Shown piece by piece: positions 24,936-34,500 of a stretch of DNA of 64,000 bases. The DNA is from Nocardia miyunensis NBRC 108239 (GTDB lineage: Bacteria > Actinomycetota > Actinomycetes > Mycobacteriales > Mycobacteriaceae), in contig NZ_BDBQ01000081.1 in NCBI RefSeq assembly GCF_001613065.1, positions 1 through 64,000 of the forward strand, in the 5' to 3' direction. The notes beneath the pieces were generated by a model. It ran no database searches. It was not told the DNA's origin and worked only from the letters and a program-made list of their open reading frames with translations. Positions within the stretch are counted from its first letter, which is position 1, and each line of letters opens with the position of its first letter. Both the position numbers and the translations under genes were made by a program.

Positions 24936-25901
24936 TCACGAGACCTTGACGTGCGCCTCGGTCTTGAATTCCTCGCCCGCGATGATCTGCGAGACGAAGC
25001 CGTTCGGTCCCACCGGGCGGTCGCCGACCACCGTCACCCGGTGCAGGGTGCGGGTGACGTCCAGGTGGCCGAGGTCCTGGGGGCCGAGGTGGGCGGTGGC
25101 GCGGTTGTCCCAGACCGCGACGCTGTGCTCGTCCCAGCGGAACCGGACCGTGTAGCGCGGGCTGCTGAGGTGACCGAAGAACAACTCGAGGATCTTGGCG
25201 CTCTCGACGGGGGACACCCCGACGATGTGATCGGTGAAGCCGGGGTTGACGAACAGCGCCCGCTCACCGGTCTCGGGGTGCACCCGAACCACCGGATGCT
25301 CCGAGATCAGCAGATTATCGTTGATCCGGCGCGCGTACGCCTCGTTGTCGTCCAGCCTGCGGCCCGCCGAGAACCGGTGCACCGCGGTCAGCCCGTCGGC
25401 GAATGCGCGCAGCGGCTCGGACAGTCCCTCGTACGCCGCGACGAGATTCGTCCAGGTGGTGTCGCCGCCGAAATCGGGAACCACCTCCGAGCGCAGGATG
25501 GAGATGGCCGGCGGATTGACCGAGGCGGTGACATCGGTGTGCCAGCCGCTGTAGTAGGTGTACTGGCGCTCCTGGTAGTCCGGCCGCGGCGAGCCGTAGC
25601 GCCGCTCGTAGACCTGGGGGTCGATGGTGAGGATCTGCGGGGCATCGCTGGGCGGCGCGTCCTCGTGCGGGTGGGCGTGGGTGAGCTCGCCGAATCGGCG
25701 GCCGAACTCGATCTGCTCGGTGTGACCGAGGTGCTGGTCGCGGAAGAACAGCACCTTGTACTTCAGCAGTTTGCGGCGCAGGCGCGCGACGGTGTCGTCG
25801 TCGAGGGGCTGGCTCAGGTCGACACCGGAGATTTCCGCACCGATATGTCCGGCGACCCGCCGCACGGTGAGGGTATCGGTGCGTTCGATGGTTTCTGTCA
25901 T
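24936..25901 (-). CDS. TauD/TfdA-family Fe(II)/2-oxoglutarate dioxygenase
   Basis: 321 residues from the ATG preceded by GGAGCG; an ATG five codons upstream is less well placed. It has the N-terminal G-A-E-I-S-G-V-D-L-S-Q-P segment of TauD. Iron ligands are visible as W-H-T-D-V (His and Asp) and the distal His in R-T-L-H-R-V-T-V-V-G-D; 2-oxoglutarate is held by the Thr and nearby Arg. TauD-type enzymes hydroxylate the carbon next to sulfur in sulfonates, or act on alkyl sulfates, releasing sulfite or sulfate. The SsuD-like gene follows downstream and a ROK regulator is divergent upstream. Substrate not determined. Confidence 0.85.
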   Translation of the reverse strand: MTETIERTDTLTVRRVAGHIGAEISGVDLSQPLDDDTVARLRRKLLKYKVLFFRDQHLGHTEQIEFGRRFGELTHAHPHEDAPPSDAPQILTIDPQVYERRYGSPRPDYQERQYTYYSGWHTDVTASVNPPAISILRSEVVPDFGGDTTWTNLVAAYEGLSEPLRAFADGLTAVHRFSAGRRLDDNEAYARRINDNLLISEHPVVRVHPETGERALFVNPGFTDHIVGVSPVESAKILELFFGHLSSPRYTVRFRWDEHSVAVWDNRATAHLGPQDLGHLDVTRTLHRVTVVGDRPVGPNGFVSQIIAGEEFKTEAHVKVS

Positions 25902-26001
25902 GTCTCTGCGCTCCATCGGCTTTCGGAATGCACTCGGTCGATCGTCGCGACCGGTGCCGGAATGCCTTGGGGGTCAACTCGTTTGCTGCCCCGTGGCAGA
26001 A

Positions 26002-26016
26002 CGGATATTAATTCCG
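26002..26016. promoter_or_regulatory. Near-palindrome in the tauD-like/ROK divergent promoter region
   Basis: CGGATATTAATTCCG is symmetric at most positions around its centre. It lies about 100 bp in front of the dioxygenase start and in front of the ROK gene start. It is a candidate operator for the ROK regulator. Confidence 0.3.
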
Positions 26017-26062
26017 CACGCCCGGAAACCGCACTCTTTGCCCGCGCGATGATTTCAATTGT

Positions 26063-26084
26063 CCGAGATATTTATTTTTCTCGG
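26063..26084. promoter_or_regulatory. AT-rich inverted repeat in the tauD-like/ROK intergenic region
   Basis: CCGAGA, a 10-base all A/T spacer, then TCTCGG. The AT-rich spacer stands out strongly against the GC-rich surroundings. The 324-bp region 25902-26225 holds this and the dyad at 26002-26016; I see no coding remnant in it. ROK regulators often bind AT-rich inverted repeats, so this is a plausible autoregulatory site. Confidence 0.35.
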
Positions 26085-26225
26085 CGAAGAAATTCGGACC
26101 GGTTTTAGAATGGCGAACCTGCCCGGCGGGAGGCTGTCGTCCGGGCAATTTGCCGGGTTCGGATCACGCTGAGGCGGAACGGTCCCGAACGCCGCCCGCT
26201 CTCGTAGGCTCGGCCCGAGACGAAT

Positions 26226-27449
26226 GTGGACCCGACGGAACCGAGGCCTATGAGACCGGCGAGAGGATGGCCGACGGCCGCGGGTGCGGTGCTGCGCGCA
26301 CTGTTGACGTTGGGCAGCGCATCACGATCGGTGATCGCCGCGCACGCGGGCCTGTCGCCGGCGACGGTGACGAGCCAGACCCGGGCGCTGCTGGAAGCGG
26401 GCCTGCTGCGCGAATCACCCCCGGTGGACCGGTCGCAGCGGGTGGGCAGGCCGCATTCGCCGCTGGAGCTCGATCGGCGAAACGCGGTGGCGGCCATCCA
26501 TTTCGCGGCCACCCAGACCCGGGTCGCGGTGGTCGACATCGCCGGGACGATCGTCGCCGACGCGCTGGTCCCGCACCGCACGCTCGAGGGCGTCGACCTG
26601 GTCGAGGACGCGGCCGCCGCGTTCACCGCGCTGCGCCGCGAACTCCCGGGGGACATCCGCCTGTTCGGGGTCGGGTTCGCGACCGGCGGCTGGGTCGATC
26701 CGGAGGCCGGTGTGGTGCTCACGCATCCGCTGCTGCGCCTGCGGGACACCCCGATCCGGGATCTGCTGACGCGACTGACCGGGCTGCCCGTCGAACTCGA
26801 CAGCCATGCCCGCGCGATGGTGCACGCGGAACAACTGTTCGGCGCCTTGGACTTCGACTCGTCGGCCGCGGTGCTGTTCGTCGGCAATGTCATCGATGCC
26901 GCCTTCGCCGTCGACGGCCGGGTCCACTACGGCCCCGGCTCCTCGGCGGGTTCGCTGGCCGCTCTGGTTCCGTCCGGCATGGGACCGGACGGGCCCGGCC
27001 CGCTGGACACCTATTCCGATCGGTCGCTCGAAAGGCGCGCTGCCGCACTGGGACTCGCCGAACAGCCGACGATTCCCGGGCTGATCGCCGCTGCCGAGAC
27101 CGATCCCCGGGTGCACGCGCTGTTCGAGGAACGCGCGCGCGGACTCGCCACGGTGGCCGCCGCCCTGCTCGATGTGCTGAATCCGGAACTGCTCATCATC
27201 ACCGACCGGGCGCTGCACCCTCTGCCCGCGATCCGCGCCGCCTATCTCGACGCCATCGCCGCACGGGCGCAGGTGAGTTCGTCCGCGCGCCAACGCGTCA
27301 TCGGTACCTCGTTCCCGGGCCGATCACTCGAGACCTCGGCCGCCGCGGTGCTGCTGCACCGCCTCTACGCCGACCCGCTCGCCGTCCTCGCGGACGGCTT
27401 CGGCGCGCCGCGGAAGGAGGCGGCAGCACCGCAGTTCGAGTCTCGGTAA
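26226..27449 (+). CDS. ROK-family transcriptional regulator
   Basis: 407 residues from GTG at 26226, or 399 from ATG at 26250. The N-terminal winged helix (S-R-S-V-I-A-A-H-A-G-L-S-P-A-T-V-T, L-L-E-A-G-L-L-R-E) is followed by an ROK domain with V-G-V/F-G-V-G-F-A-T-G-G and L-D-S-H-A-R-A-M-V-H-A-E-Q-L-F-G. The zinc-binding C-G-C cluster of many ROK repressors is not present, and neither is a convincing sugar-kinase active site, so ligand specificity may have changed. It is divergent from the dioxygenase gene and lies 53 bp before the sulfonate-type importer, a good position to regulate both. Confidence 0.78.
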   Translation: MDPTEPRPMRPARGWPTAAGAVLRALLTLGSASRSVIAAHAGLSPATVTSQTRALLEAGLLRESPPVDRSQRVGRPHSPLELDRRNAVAAIHFAATQTRVAVVDIAGTIVADALVPHRTLEGVDLVEDAAAAFTALRRELPGDIRLFGVGFATGGWVDPEAGVVLTHPLLRLRDTPIRDLLTRLTGLPVELDSHARAMVHAEQLFGALDFDSSAAVLFVGNVIDAAFAVDGRVHYGPGSSAGSLAALVPSGMGPDGPGPLDTYSDRSLERRAAALGLAEQPTIPGLIAAAETDPRVHALFEERARGLATVAAALLDVLNPELLIITDRALHPLPAIRAAYLDAIAARAQVSSSARQRVIGTSFPGRSLETSAAAVLLHRLYADPLAVLADGFGAPRKEAAAPQFESR

Positions 27450-27502
27450 TTTTAAGTCGACCGAATATTGTGGGCTGCAACATAATTCGCGACGATCGAC
27501 AA

Positions 27503-28588
27503 ATGAGAAAGCTCATCGAAACGCGACCGAGCGCGCGTAGGATGCGCCTCACCCGTAGGGTCGGCGCGGCGTCGTTCGTGGTGTTGATCGCCGCCTGTGC
27601 CACCTCGGCCTGTGCGACCTCCGGGGGGTCCGCCGACTTCAGCAAGCCACTACCGACCAGTGTTCCGCCGGGCACGTCGCTCAAAATCTCGGCGACCGAT
27701 ATGCAGGTCGCGCTGACCAGCAGCGGGCAGATCGGCAAATTGCCGTTCACCGTGCCCGACTGGCCCAACGTCTCCGCCGGACCGGATGTGATCCAGGCGT
27801 TCAAGGGCGGTTCGGTCGAGTTGGCCAGTAATGCCGGAATTCCGTCCATCCAGGCGCACGCACAGGGTTTGGACACCCGCATCGTCGCCGTGCTGTCGCG
27901 CAGTACCCCCAACTACGGCCTGGCCACCGCCCCGGGCAGTGATATCCACACGCTGGGGGATCTGCGCGGCAAGAAGATCGCCTTCTCGCCCGGGCAGGCC
28001 CAGGGCGGTGTGGTGCTGCGGACTCTCCAGCAGGCCGGGCTCAGTACCAAGGACGTCACGCTCGTTCAGCTCAACAGCCCGCAGTTCCTCACCGCGTTGC
28101 AGGGCAAACAGGTTGATCTGGCCCCGCTGGCCGAACCGTCGCTGACGAAGTACCTCGCGCAGTATCGGTCCGCGGGGGCGACCACGGTGAAGTCCGACGC
28201 GGTCGACGCGTTGGGCGTTCTGTGGGCGCCGACCTCGGTGCTGGGCGATGACCGCAAGCTCGCGGCCATCGCGGAATTCGTCAAGTTCTGGGCGCGCGCG
28301 AAGGTCTGGGAATGGGAGAACCAGGACCGGTGGATCGCCGATTACTACGTCAAGAATCAGGGTGTGAGCGAGGCCAACGGCCGTCGCATCATGGCCACGA
28401 CCGAACGCCCGTATTTCCCGGAGAACTGGGACCGATCGATCGACTGGGAGCAGAAGACGATCGACCTGATCACCAGCTCGGGTGCGTTCGGGAAATCCTT
28501 CGACGCCCACCAGCTCTTCGACCGGCGATTCGAGAAGATCGCCGCCGACGCGGTGGCTCCGCAATATCGCACCGAAGCACAAGGGTGA
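27503..28588 (+). CDS. ABC importer substrate-binding lipoprotein, aliphatic sulfonate (SsuA) type
   Basis: 361 residues. After an arginine-rich start and a hydrophobic stretch, the lipobox is I-A-A-C (Cys32), with a second candidate at T-S-A-C. Motifs: V-I-Q-A-F-K-G-G-S-V-E-L, A-P-G-S-D-I-H-T-L-G-D-L-R-G-K-K-I-A-F, and T-A-L-Q-G-K-Q-V-D. This is the NMT1/SsuA-like type II binding-protein fold used for sulfonates, taurine or nitrate. The permease and ATPase genes follow at once. Given the neighbouring monooxygenases, sulfonates are the likeliest ligands. Confidence 0.83.
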   Translation: MRKLIETRPSARRMRLTRRVGAASFVVLIAACATSACATSGGSADFSKPLPTSVPPGTSLKISATDMQVALTSSGQIGKLPFTVPDWPNVSAGPDVIQAFKGGSVELASNAGIPSIQAHAQGLDTRIVAVLSRSTPNYGLATAPGSDIHTLGDLRGKKIAFSPGQAQGGVVLRTLQQAGLSTKDVTLVQLNSPQFLTALQGKQVDLAPLAEPSLTKYLAQYRSAGATTVKSDAVDALGVLWAPTSVLGDDRKLAAIAEFVKFWARAKVWEWENQDRWIADYYVKNQGVSEANGRRIMATTERPYFPENWDRSIDWEQKTIDLITSSGAFGKSFDAHQLFDRRFEKIAADAVAPQYRTEAQG

Positions 28589-28592
28589 CCCG

Positions 28593-29444
28593 ATGACCGT
28601 CGTTTCCGCACATCTTCCCGCCCTCACCGCGCCACGGGCCGCGGCCGGTTTCACCGCACGCCCGGCTCGCCGTCGACTCGGTCTGCGCAGGCAGCTTCCG
28701 TTCGCCCGGCTGCTCGGCGTGGTGCTGCTGCTCGGCGTCTGGTCGGCGGGGGCGTACCTCGGATTGCTGGACCGGCGCAAACTGTCCGCACCCTGGACCG
28801 TCGTGTCGACCGCCTGGCAATTGCTCACCGATGGTCAGTTGCTGACCAATATCGAGGTGTCCATGACGCGCGTGGCCACCGGGGTGCTCCTGGGAATTCT
28901 GATCGGCACCGCGCTCGCGCTCATCGCCGGGCTCTCCCGAATCGGGGAATCCCTGGTGGACGGCGTGGTCCAGGTCAAACGCTCGATTCCCACCCTGGGC
29001 CTGGTCCCGTTGATGATCCTGTGGCTGGGTATCGGCAACAGCTTCAAGGTCGTGCTGATCATGCTCGCGGCCGCGGTAACCCTCTATGTGCCAACGCATT
29101 CCGCGCTGATCGGTATCGATCGGCGGCTGGTCGAATTATCGGAGATCCAGAGCGTCTCCCGTTTCGAATTCATCCGGCAGGTGGTGATTCCCGGATCGCT
29201 GCCGGGATTCTTCCTCGGATTGCGGCTGGCGGTGAACACGTCCTGGCTGGTGCTGGTGGTGGTCGAATCGGTCAACGCGACCGACGGCCTCGGCAAGATG
29301 ATGCAGGACGCCCAGAACTATGGCCAGGCCGATGTCATCCTCGTCGCGCTCGCCGTCTACGGAATCTTCGGTCTGCTGTGCGATTCCGGCATTCGAATCC
29401 TGGAGCGAAAGGTGCTGTCGTGGCGACGAACCCTGGCGGACTGA
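28593..29444 (+). CDS. ABC importer permease, SsuC/TauC type
   Basis: 283 residues, ATG four bases after the binding-protein stop. About six membrane segments. Family motifs are R-V-A-T-G-V-L-L-G and the coupling region L-V-E-L-S-E-I-Q-S-V-S-R-F-E-F-I-R-Q-V-V-I-P-G-S-L-P-G. It forms a homodimeric channel with the ATPase encoded by the overlapping next gene (25-bp overlap). The N-terminal 30 residues are Ala/Arg-rich and probably cytoplasmic. Confidence 0.85.
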   Translation: MTVVSAHLPALTAPRAAAGFTARPARRRLGLRRQLPFARLLGVVLLLGVWSAGAYLGLLDRRKLSAPWTVVSTAWQLLTDGQLLTNIEVSMTRVATGVLLGILIGTALALIAGLSRIGESLVDGVVQVKRSIPTLGLVPLMILWLGIGNSFKVVLIMLAAAVTLYVPTHSALIGIDRRLVELSEIQSVSRFEFIRQVVIPGSLPGFFLGLRLAVNTSWLVLVVVESVNATDGLGKMMQDAQNYGQADVILVALAVYGIFGLLCDSGIRILERKVLSWRRTLAD

Positions 29445-30175
29445 CCTCGGCCGAACAATCCGCCGAAGCCGGGCCGGGTGTGCAGTTGGAGCGGTTGACC
29501 CGCAAATTCGGTGGCCGGGCCGTCCTCGACGACGTCGATCTGACGATTCCCGAAGGCCAGTTCGTGGCGCTGCTGGGTAAGAGCGGGTCCGGTAAGTCCA
29601 CGCTGTTGCGGGCGCTGGCCGGTATCGACCACGGTGTGGCGGGCGCGGGCCTGCTGCGGGTGCCGGGGCGGACATCGATGGTGTTCCAGGACTCGCGGCT
29701 GCTGCCCTGGAAACGTGTCCTGCCCAACGTCCTGTACGGCCAGCCGCGCTCGCGCCGGGCCGTCGCCACGGCACTGCTGGCCGAGGTGGGCCTGGCCGGA
29801 CGTGAAAAGGCTTGGCCCGGTGAGCTTTCCGGCGGCGAGCAGCAGCGCGCCGCACTCGCGCGCGCCCTGGTGGGCGAGCCGGAACTGCTGCTGGCCGACG
29901 AACCGTTCGGCGCCCTGGACGCGCTGACCCGCATACGCATGCACGCCCTGCTGCGCCGCCTGGTCGAGGCGCATCGCCCGACCGTGCTGCTGGTGACCCA
30001 CGACGTCGACGAGGCCATCACGCTCGCTCAGCGGGTGCTGATCCTGGATCACGGTCGCATCGAGGTCGACATCGACATCGATTTCGACGGCCCGCGCGAT
30101 CCGGCGCAGCCGCAGTTCCAGCAGATCCGGCGGTCGCTGCTGAGCGCGCTGGGCGCCGATCCGATCGCGGCCTGA
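29420..30175 (+). CDS. ABC importer ATPase, SsuB/TauB type
   Basis: 251 residues from a GTG overlapping the permease end by 25 bp, with GAAAGG seven bases upstream. Walker A G-K-S-G-S-G-K-S near residue 53, M-V-F-Q-D-S-R-L-L-P-W Q-loop (the W is typical of SsuB/TauB/NrtD), signature L-S-G-G-E-Q-Q-R, Walker B with A-D-E-P-F-G-A-L-D, and H-loop V-T-H-D-V. It energises the 27503-29444 importer. The next monooxygenase gene starts 40 bp later and is probably in the same operon. Confidence 0.87.
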   Translation: MATNPGGLTSAEQSAEAGPGVQLERLTRKFGGRAVLDDVDLTIPEGQFVALLGKSGSGKSTLLRALAGIDHGVAGAGLLRVPGRTSMVFQDSRLLPWKRVLPNVLYGQPRSRRAVATALLAEVGLAGREKAWPGELSGGEQQRAALARALVGEPELLLADEPFGALDALTRIRMHALLRRLVEAHRPTVLLVTHDVDEAITLAQRVLILDHGRIEVDIDIDFDGPRDPAQPQFQQIRRSLLSALGADPIAA

Positions 30176-30214
30176 GCACCGATTCCTCCACTACCGGAAA
30201 GATTCTCACTCCCG

Positions 30215-31558
30215 ATGAGCAGAACCCTGCACTTGAACGCGTTCCTGATGTCCACCGGCCACCACGAGGCATCGTGGCGACTGCCGGGATCGGATCCGTT
30301 GGCGCACTTGGATATCGAGCACTACATCCGGTTGGCGCAGACGGCCGAGCGGGGCAAGTTCGATTCCATCTTCTTCGCGGATTCGCCGGTGATACAGGGA
30401 GATCCGGGCCGCCGTCCGGTGGGCAAACTGGAGCCGACCGTGCTGCTGACCGCCATCGCGCTGCGCACCAGCCGTCTCGGCCTGATCGCCACCGCCTCGA
30501 CCAGCTACAACGATCCCTACAACCTGGCCCGCCGCTTCGCCTCGGTCGACTGGGTGTCCGGTGGCCGGGTGGGCTGGAACATCGTCACCACCGCCGGGGC
30601 CGACGCGGCCCGCAACTTCGGGCTCGACGACGTCCCCGATCACCGGTTGCGTTACGAGAAGGCCGCCGAATTCGTCGACGTGGCAACCAAACTCTGGGAC
30701 AGCTGGGACGACGACGCCTATATCGGCGACAAGGAACTCGGCATCCACTCCGATCCGGACAAGGTTCGCGAGATCAACCACGTCGGTGAGTTCTTCCGGG
30801 TGGCCGGGCCGCTCAACGTGCCGCGCTCCCCGCAGGGGTATCCCGTTCTGGTGCAGGCGGGTTCGTCCGAGGACGGCAAGGGCTTCGCGGCCCGCTACGC
30901 CGAGGCGGTGTTCACCGCGCAGCAGACCCTCGCGGACGGCAAACAGTTCTACGCCGATCTGAAGGACCGGGCTCGCCGCCTCGGCCGCGATCCCGGCACG
31001 GTCAAGATTCTGCCGGGCATCGTCCCCGTCATCGGCGACACCGAGGCGCACGCGAGGGAACTCGACGACGAGCTCACCAACCTGATCCAGCCGGAGTATC
31101 AGCGTCGCACCCTCGCCGAGCGGTTCAACCTGCCCGTCGAGGCGCTGGACCTGGACAGCGAACTGCCCGCCGAATTGCCCACCGAGGACGAGGTCCAGGG
31201 GGCGAAGAGCCGGTTCACGCTGATCGTGAATCTCGCTCGGCGCGAACGGCTCACGGTGCGTCAGCTGATCGCCCGCCTCGGCGGCGGACGCGGCCACCGG
31301 ACCTTCGCGGGCACGGCGGAACAGGTCGCGGACACCATCGAGGAATGGTTCACCGAGGGCGCGGCCGACGGATTCAACGTGATGCCCGCCGCGCTGCCCT
31401 CGGGACTGGACGTCTTCGTGGACCGGGTGGTGCCGATTCTGCAGGAGCGCGGGCTGTTCCGGACCGAATACACCGACTCCACCCTGCGTGGGCACTACGG
31501 GCTGGCACGACCGGAGAATCAGTTCAGCGTGGCGGCCGACGCGGCGATTGCCCAGTGA
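30215..31558 (+). CDS. LLM-class flavin-dependent monooxygenase, NtaA/SnaA/DszA family
   Basis: 447 residues, ATG start. Motifs: L-H-L-N-A-F-L-M, F-F-A-D-S-P-V, S-T-S-Y-N-D-P-Y-N-L-A-R-R, W-V-S-G-G-R-V-G-W-N-I-V-T-T-A, P-Q-G-Y-P-V-L-V-Q-A-G-S-S, G-T-A-E-Q-V-A-D-T and A-D-G-F-N-V-M-P. It lies between an SsuACB-like importer and a fused ABC exporter. The expected job is oxidation of the imported sulfonate-like compound with FMNH2. Its stop overlaps the exporter start by four bases, so expression of the two is tightly linked. Confidence 0.86.
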   Translation: MSRTLHLNAFLMSTGHHEASWRLPGSDPLAHLDIEHYIRLAQTAERGKFDSIFFADSPVIQGDPGRRPVGKLEPTVLLTAIALRTSRLGLIATASTSYNDPYNLARRFASVDWVSGGRVGWNIVTTAGADAARNFGLDDVPDHRLRYEKAAEFVDVATKLWDSWDDDAYIGDKELGIHSDPDKVREINHVGEFFRVAGPLNVPRSPQGYPVLVQAGSSEDGKGFAARYAEAVFTAQQTLADGKQFYADLKDRARRLGRDPGTVKILPGIVPVIGDTEAHARELDDELTNLIQPEYQRRTLAERFNLPVEALDLDSELPAELPTEDEVQGAKSRFTLIVNLARRERLTVRQLIARLGGGRGHRTFAGTAEQVADTIEEWFTEGAADGFNVMPAALPSGLDVFVDRVVPILQERGLFRTEYTDSTLRGHYGLARPENQFSVAADAAIAQ

Positions 31559-34500
31559 GCCAGTCGAATTCGGCTGCGGATCGGAGTTGGTGGCGGTACC
31601 TGCTGCGCCGATGTCTGGCGCATCCGCGGGCTGTCACGGGTGCGGCGGTCGGCGCCGCGGGCAGTGCCGCGCTGACCGCCGCACTGCCTCTGGTGGTGCG
31701 GCACGTGGTCGATTCGCTCGGCGATTCCCGGGTGCCGCTGGCCGCCGCCGTGACCGTGCTGATCGTGATCGGTGTGGTCCGGTTCGGCATGTCGATGCTG
31801 CGGCGGGTCTGCTCGTCCACGCTCTCGCTGGGAGTCCAGTTCGACCTGCGCTCGGATCTGTTCGCCGCGCTGGTGCACATGCCCGGACGCGAACAGATGA
31901 CGGTGACGACCGGACAGGTGGTCAGCCGCGCGATCAGCGACATCACGCTGATTCAGATGTTCCTGCAACTGATTCCGGTCGTCACCGGCAATGTGGCGCT
32001 GCTGCTCGGCGCGCTGGTGCTGATGGCGACGATGTCACTGCCGCTGGCGGTGGTAGCCCTGGTCCTGCTTCCGGCGCTGTGGATCGTCACCCGGCGCTCG
32101 CAGCGAGAGTTGTTCCCCGCCAACTGGGATGCGCAGGCCCAGGCGGCGGAGGTGGCGATGCGGGTGGAGTCGGCGGTCGCCGGGGTGCGCGTGGTCAAGG
32201 GGTTCGGCCAGGAGCGCAGGGAGACAGGCGAGTTGGAACAGCGCGCCCGCGATCTGTTCCGGTCCCGGTTGCGCGTCGTGCGGATCACCAGCCGGTTCAC
32301 TCCCGCGATGGCGGCGCTGCCCGCACTGGGGCAGGTGTTCATTCTCGTGCTGGGTGGTCTGCTGGCTCTGCACCAATCCATCAGTCTCGGAACGTTTCTC
32401 GCGTTCATGACCTACCTGGGCTCGTTCGTGAGCCCGGTGCGGCAGTTCTCCACCCTGCTCACCGTCAGCCAGCAGGGTAAAGCGTCACTGGATCGGGTGC
32501 GCGAGGTCATCGACGCCGGGCCTCGCCGTGAGCCGACTGTGCACACGCCGCCCGTGGCGGCTGCCGCGACGCCGCGGATCGACCTGTTGGATGTGACCGT
32601 ACGGATCGGCGACACCGCGGTCCTCGACCATCTGGACCTGACGATTCCCGCCGGTAGGACCGTGGCGTTGGCGGGCGGTGCGGGTTCGGGCAAGTCGACG
32701 CTCACCGCACTGCTGCCGCGGCTGATCGATCCGGATGCCGGTGTGGTGCGCCTGGACGGCGTGGACGTGCGGGAGCTGCCGCAGGTTCGGGGCCGGGTGG
32801 CGATCGTCTTCGAGGACACCCACCTGATGGCCGACACCATCCGCGCGAACGTGGCCTACGGACGGCCGGAGGCCACCGACGAACAGGTATGGCACGCACT
32901 GTATCTCGCGGCCGCGGACGAATTCGTCCGGCGGCTGCCCGATGGGCTCGACACCCCGATCGGCGAACGGGGACAGCGGCTTTCCGGTGGTCAGCGGCAA
33001 CGTCTGGCGCTGGCTCGCGCGTTGATCACCGATGCGCCGGTACTGGTGCTCGACGACGCGACGTCCGCGATCGATGCGAAGGTCGAGCAGACCATCTTCG
33101 AACGCATCGCCGCAGAGGTGCGACGTCGCACCACGGTGGTTGTGGCGCACCGCATTTCGACCCTCGCGCTGGCCGACGAAGTGGTGATCCTGGATCGCGG
33201 CCGCGTCGCCGAATCTGGCACCCTGGCCGAACTCCAGGAGTCCGGTGTGCTGTTCGCGACGCTGTTCACTCCGCCGGATGCGGCGGAAATCGGTGCGGCA
33301 CTGCGTACCACGACCGATGCCGTGCCGACCGAGATGCTGTGGGCGGAACCCACGGAGTACGGCGACGAGACCCGAACCCTGGAGCAGATGGCGCGGGCGT
33401 TCTCCCATCATGCGGCCGGTGCGGGTGGCTTCGGACGCGGCGGCGGCATGATGATCTCCGCACCGCCCAGTGGCGACGTGCAGCAACTCATCGACGCGCT
33501 GGCGCCAGTGTCCGGCGAACCCGACGTGCCCGAAAGCTTCACCCGCACAGCCGATCCGGAATTCAGCCTGCGCAGGTTGCTGCGCCCGTTCGCGAGGCCG
33601 CTGCTGGCGGGCCTGGCCCTGGTCGCACTCGATGCGATAGCACAGATTCTGATCCCGGTGCTGGTGCGATCCGGCATCGACCAGGGCGTACTGGTCGGCG
33701 CGCGGGACGTCCTGCTCGGCGCGGCGGCACTGGCGGCGGCGGTGGTGCTCGTGGACTGGGGGATCAGTGTCGCGCAGGTGCGGGTGACCGGACGGGCCGG
33801 GGAGCGGCTGCTTTTCGGCCTGCGGGTCAAGACGTTCGCCCAGCTGCAACGCCTCGGGTTGCAGTACTACGAACGCGAACTCGGCGGGCGGATCATGACC
33901 CGCATGACGACCGATGTCGACGGTCTGTCGACCTTCTTGCAGACCGGCCTGTCCACGGCGCTGACCTCCTCGCTGACCATCGGCGGCGTGGTGGTCGCAC
34001 TGCTGGTGATCGACGCGAAACTGGCCCTGGTGGTGCTCGCGCTGATGCCGATCCTGATCGCCGCCACGATATGGTTCCGGCGATCGTCGGTGCCCGCCTA
34101 CAACACCGCGCGGGACAAGGTCAGCGTGGTCAACGCCTATCTGCAGGAGAATGTCGACAATATCAAGGTCACCCAGGCGTACCGCCGAGAAGCGTTGAAC
34201 CAGAACAGGTTCGACCGACTCTCGTGGGAGTACCGCGACGCGCGGCTGCGCAGTCAGACCCTGATGGCCGTGTTCTTCCCGTTCATCGAATTCCTGTCGG
34301 TGGTCGCGACGGCCGCGGTGCTCGCGGTGGGGGTGCATCAGGTTCGCGCCGGTGACCTCAGCGCCGGAACGCTGATCGCGTTCCTGCTCTACATCGATCT
34401 GCTGTTCTCGCCGATTCAGCAGCTCTCACAGGTGTTCGACAGTTATCAGCAGGCAGTGGTGGGCGTCGATCGGCTCGGCCGGTTGTTCGCGGTGGAGGTG

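Noticed and set aside
32485..34338. 617-codon minus-strand frame inside the fused exporter gene
   Set aside because: Same reason: antisense of a strongly conserved ABC exporter, with no recognisable domain.
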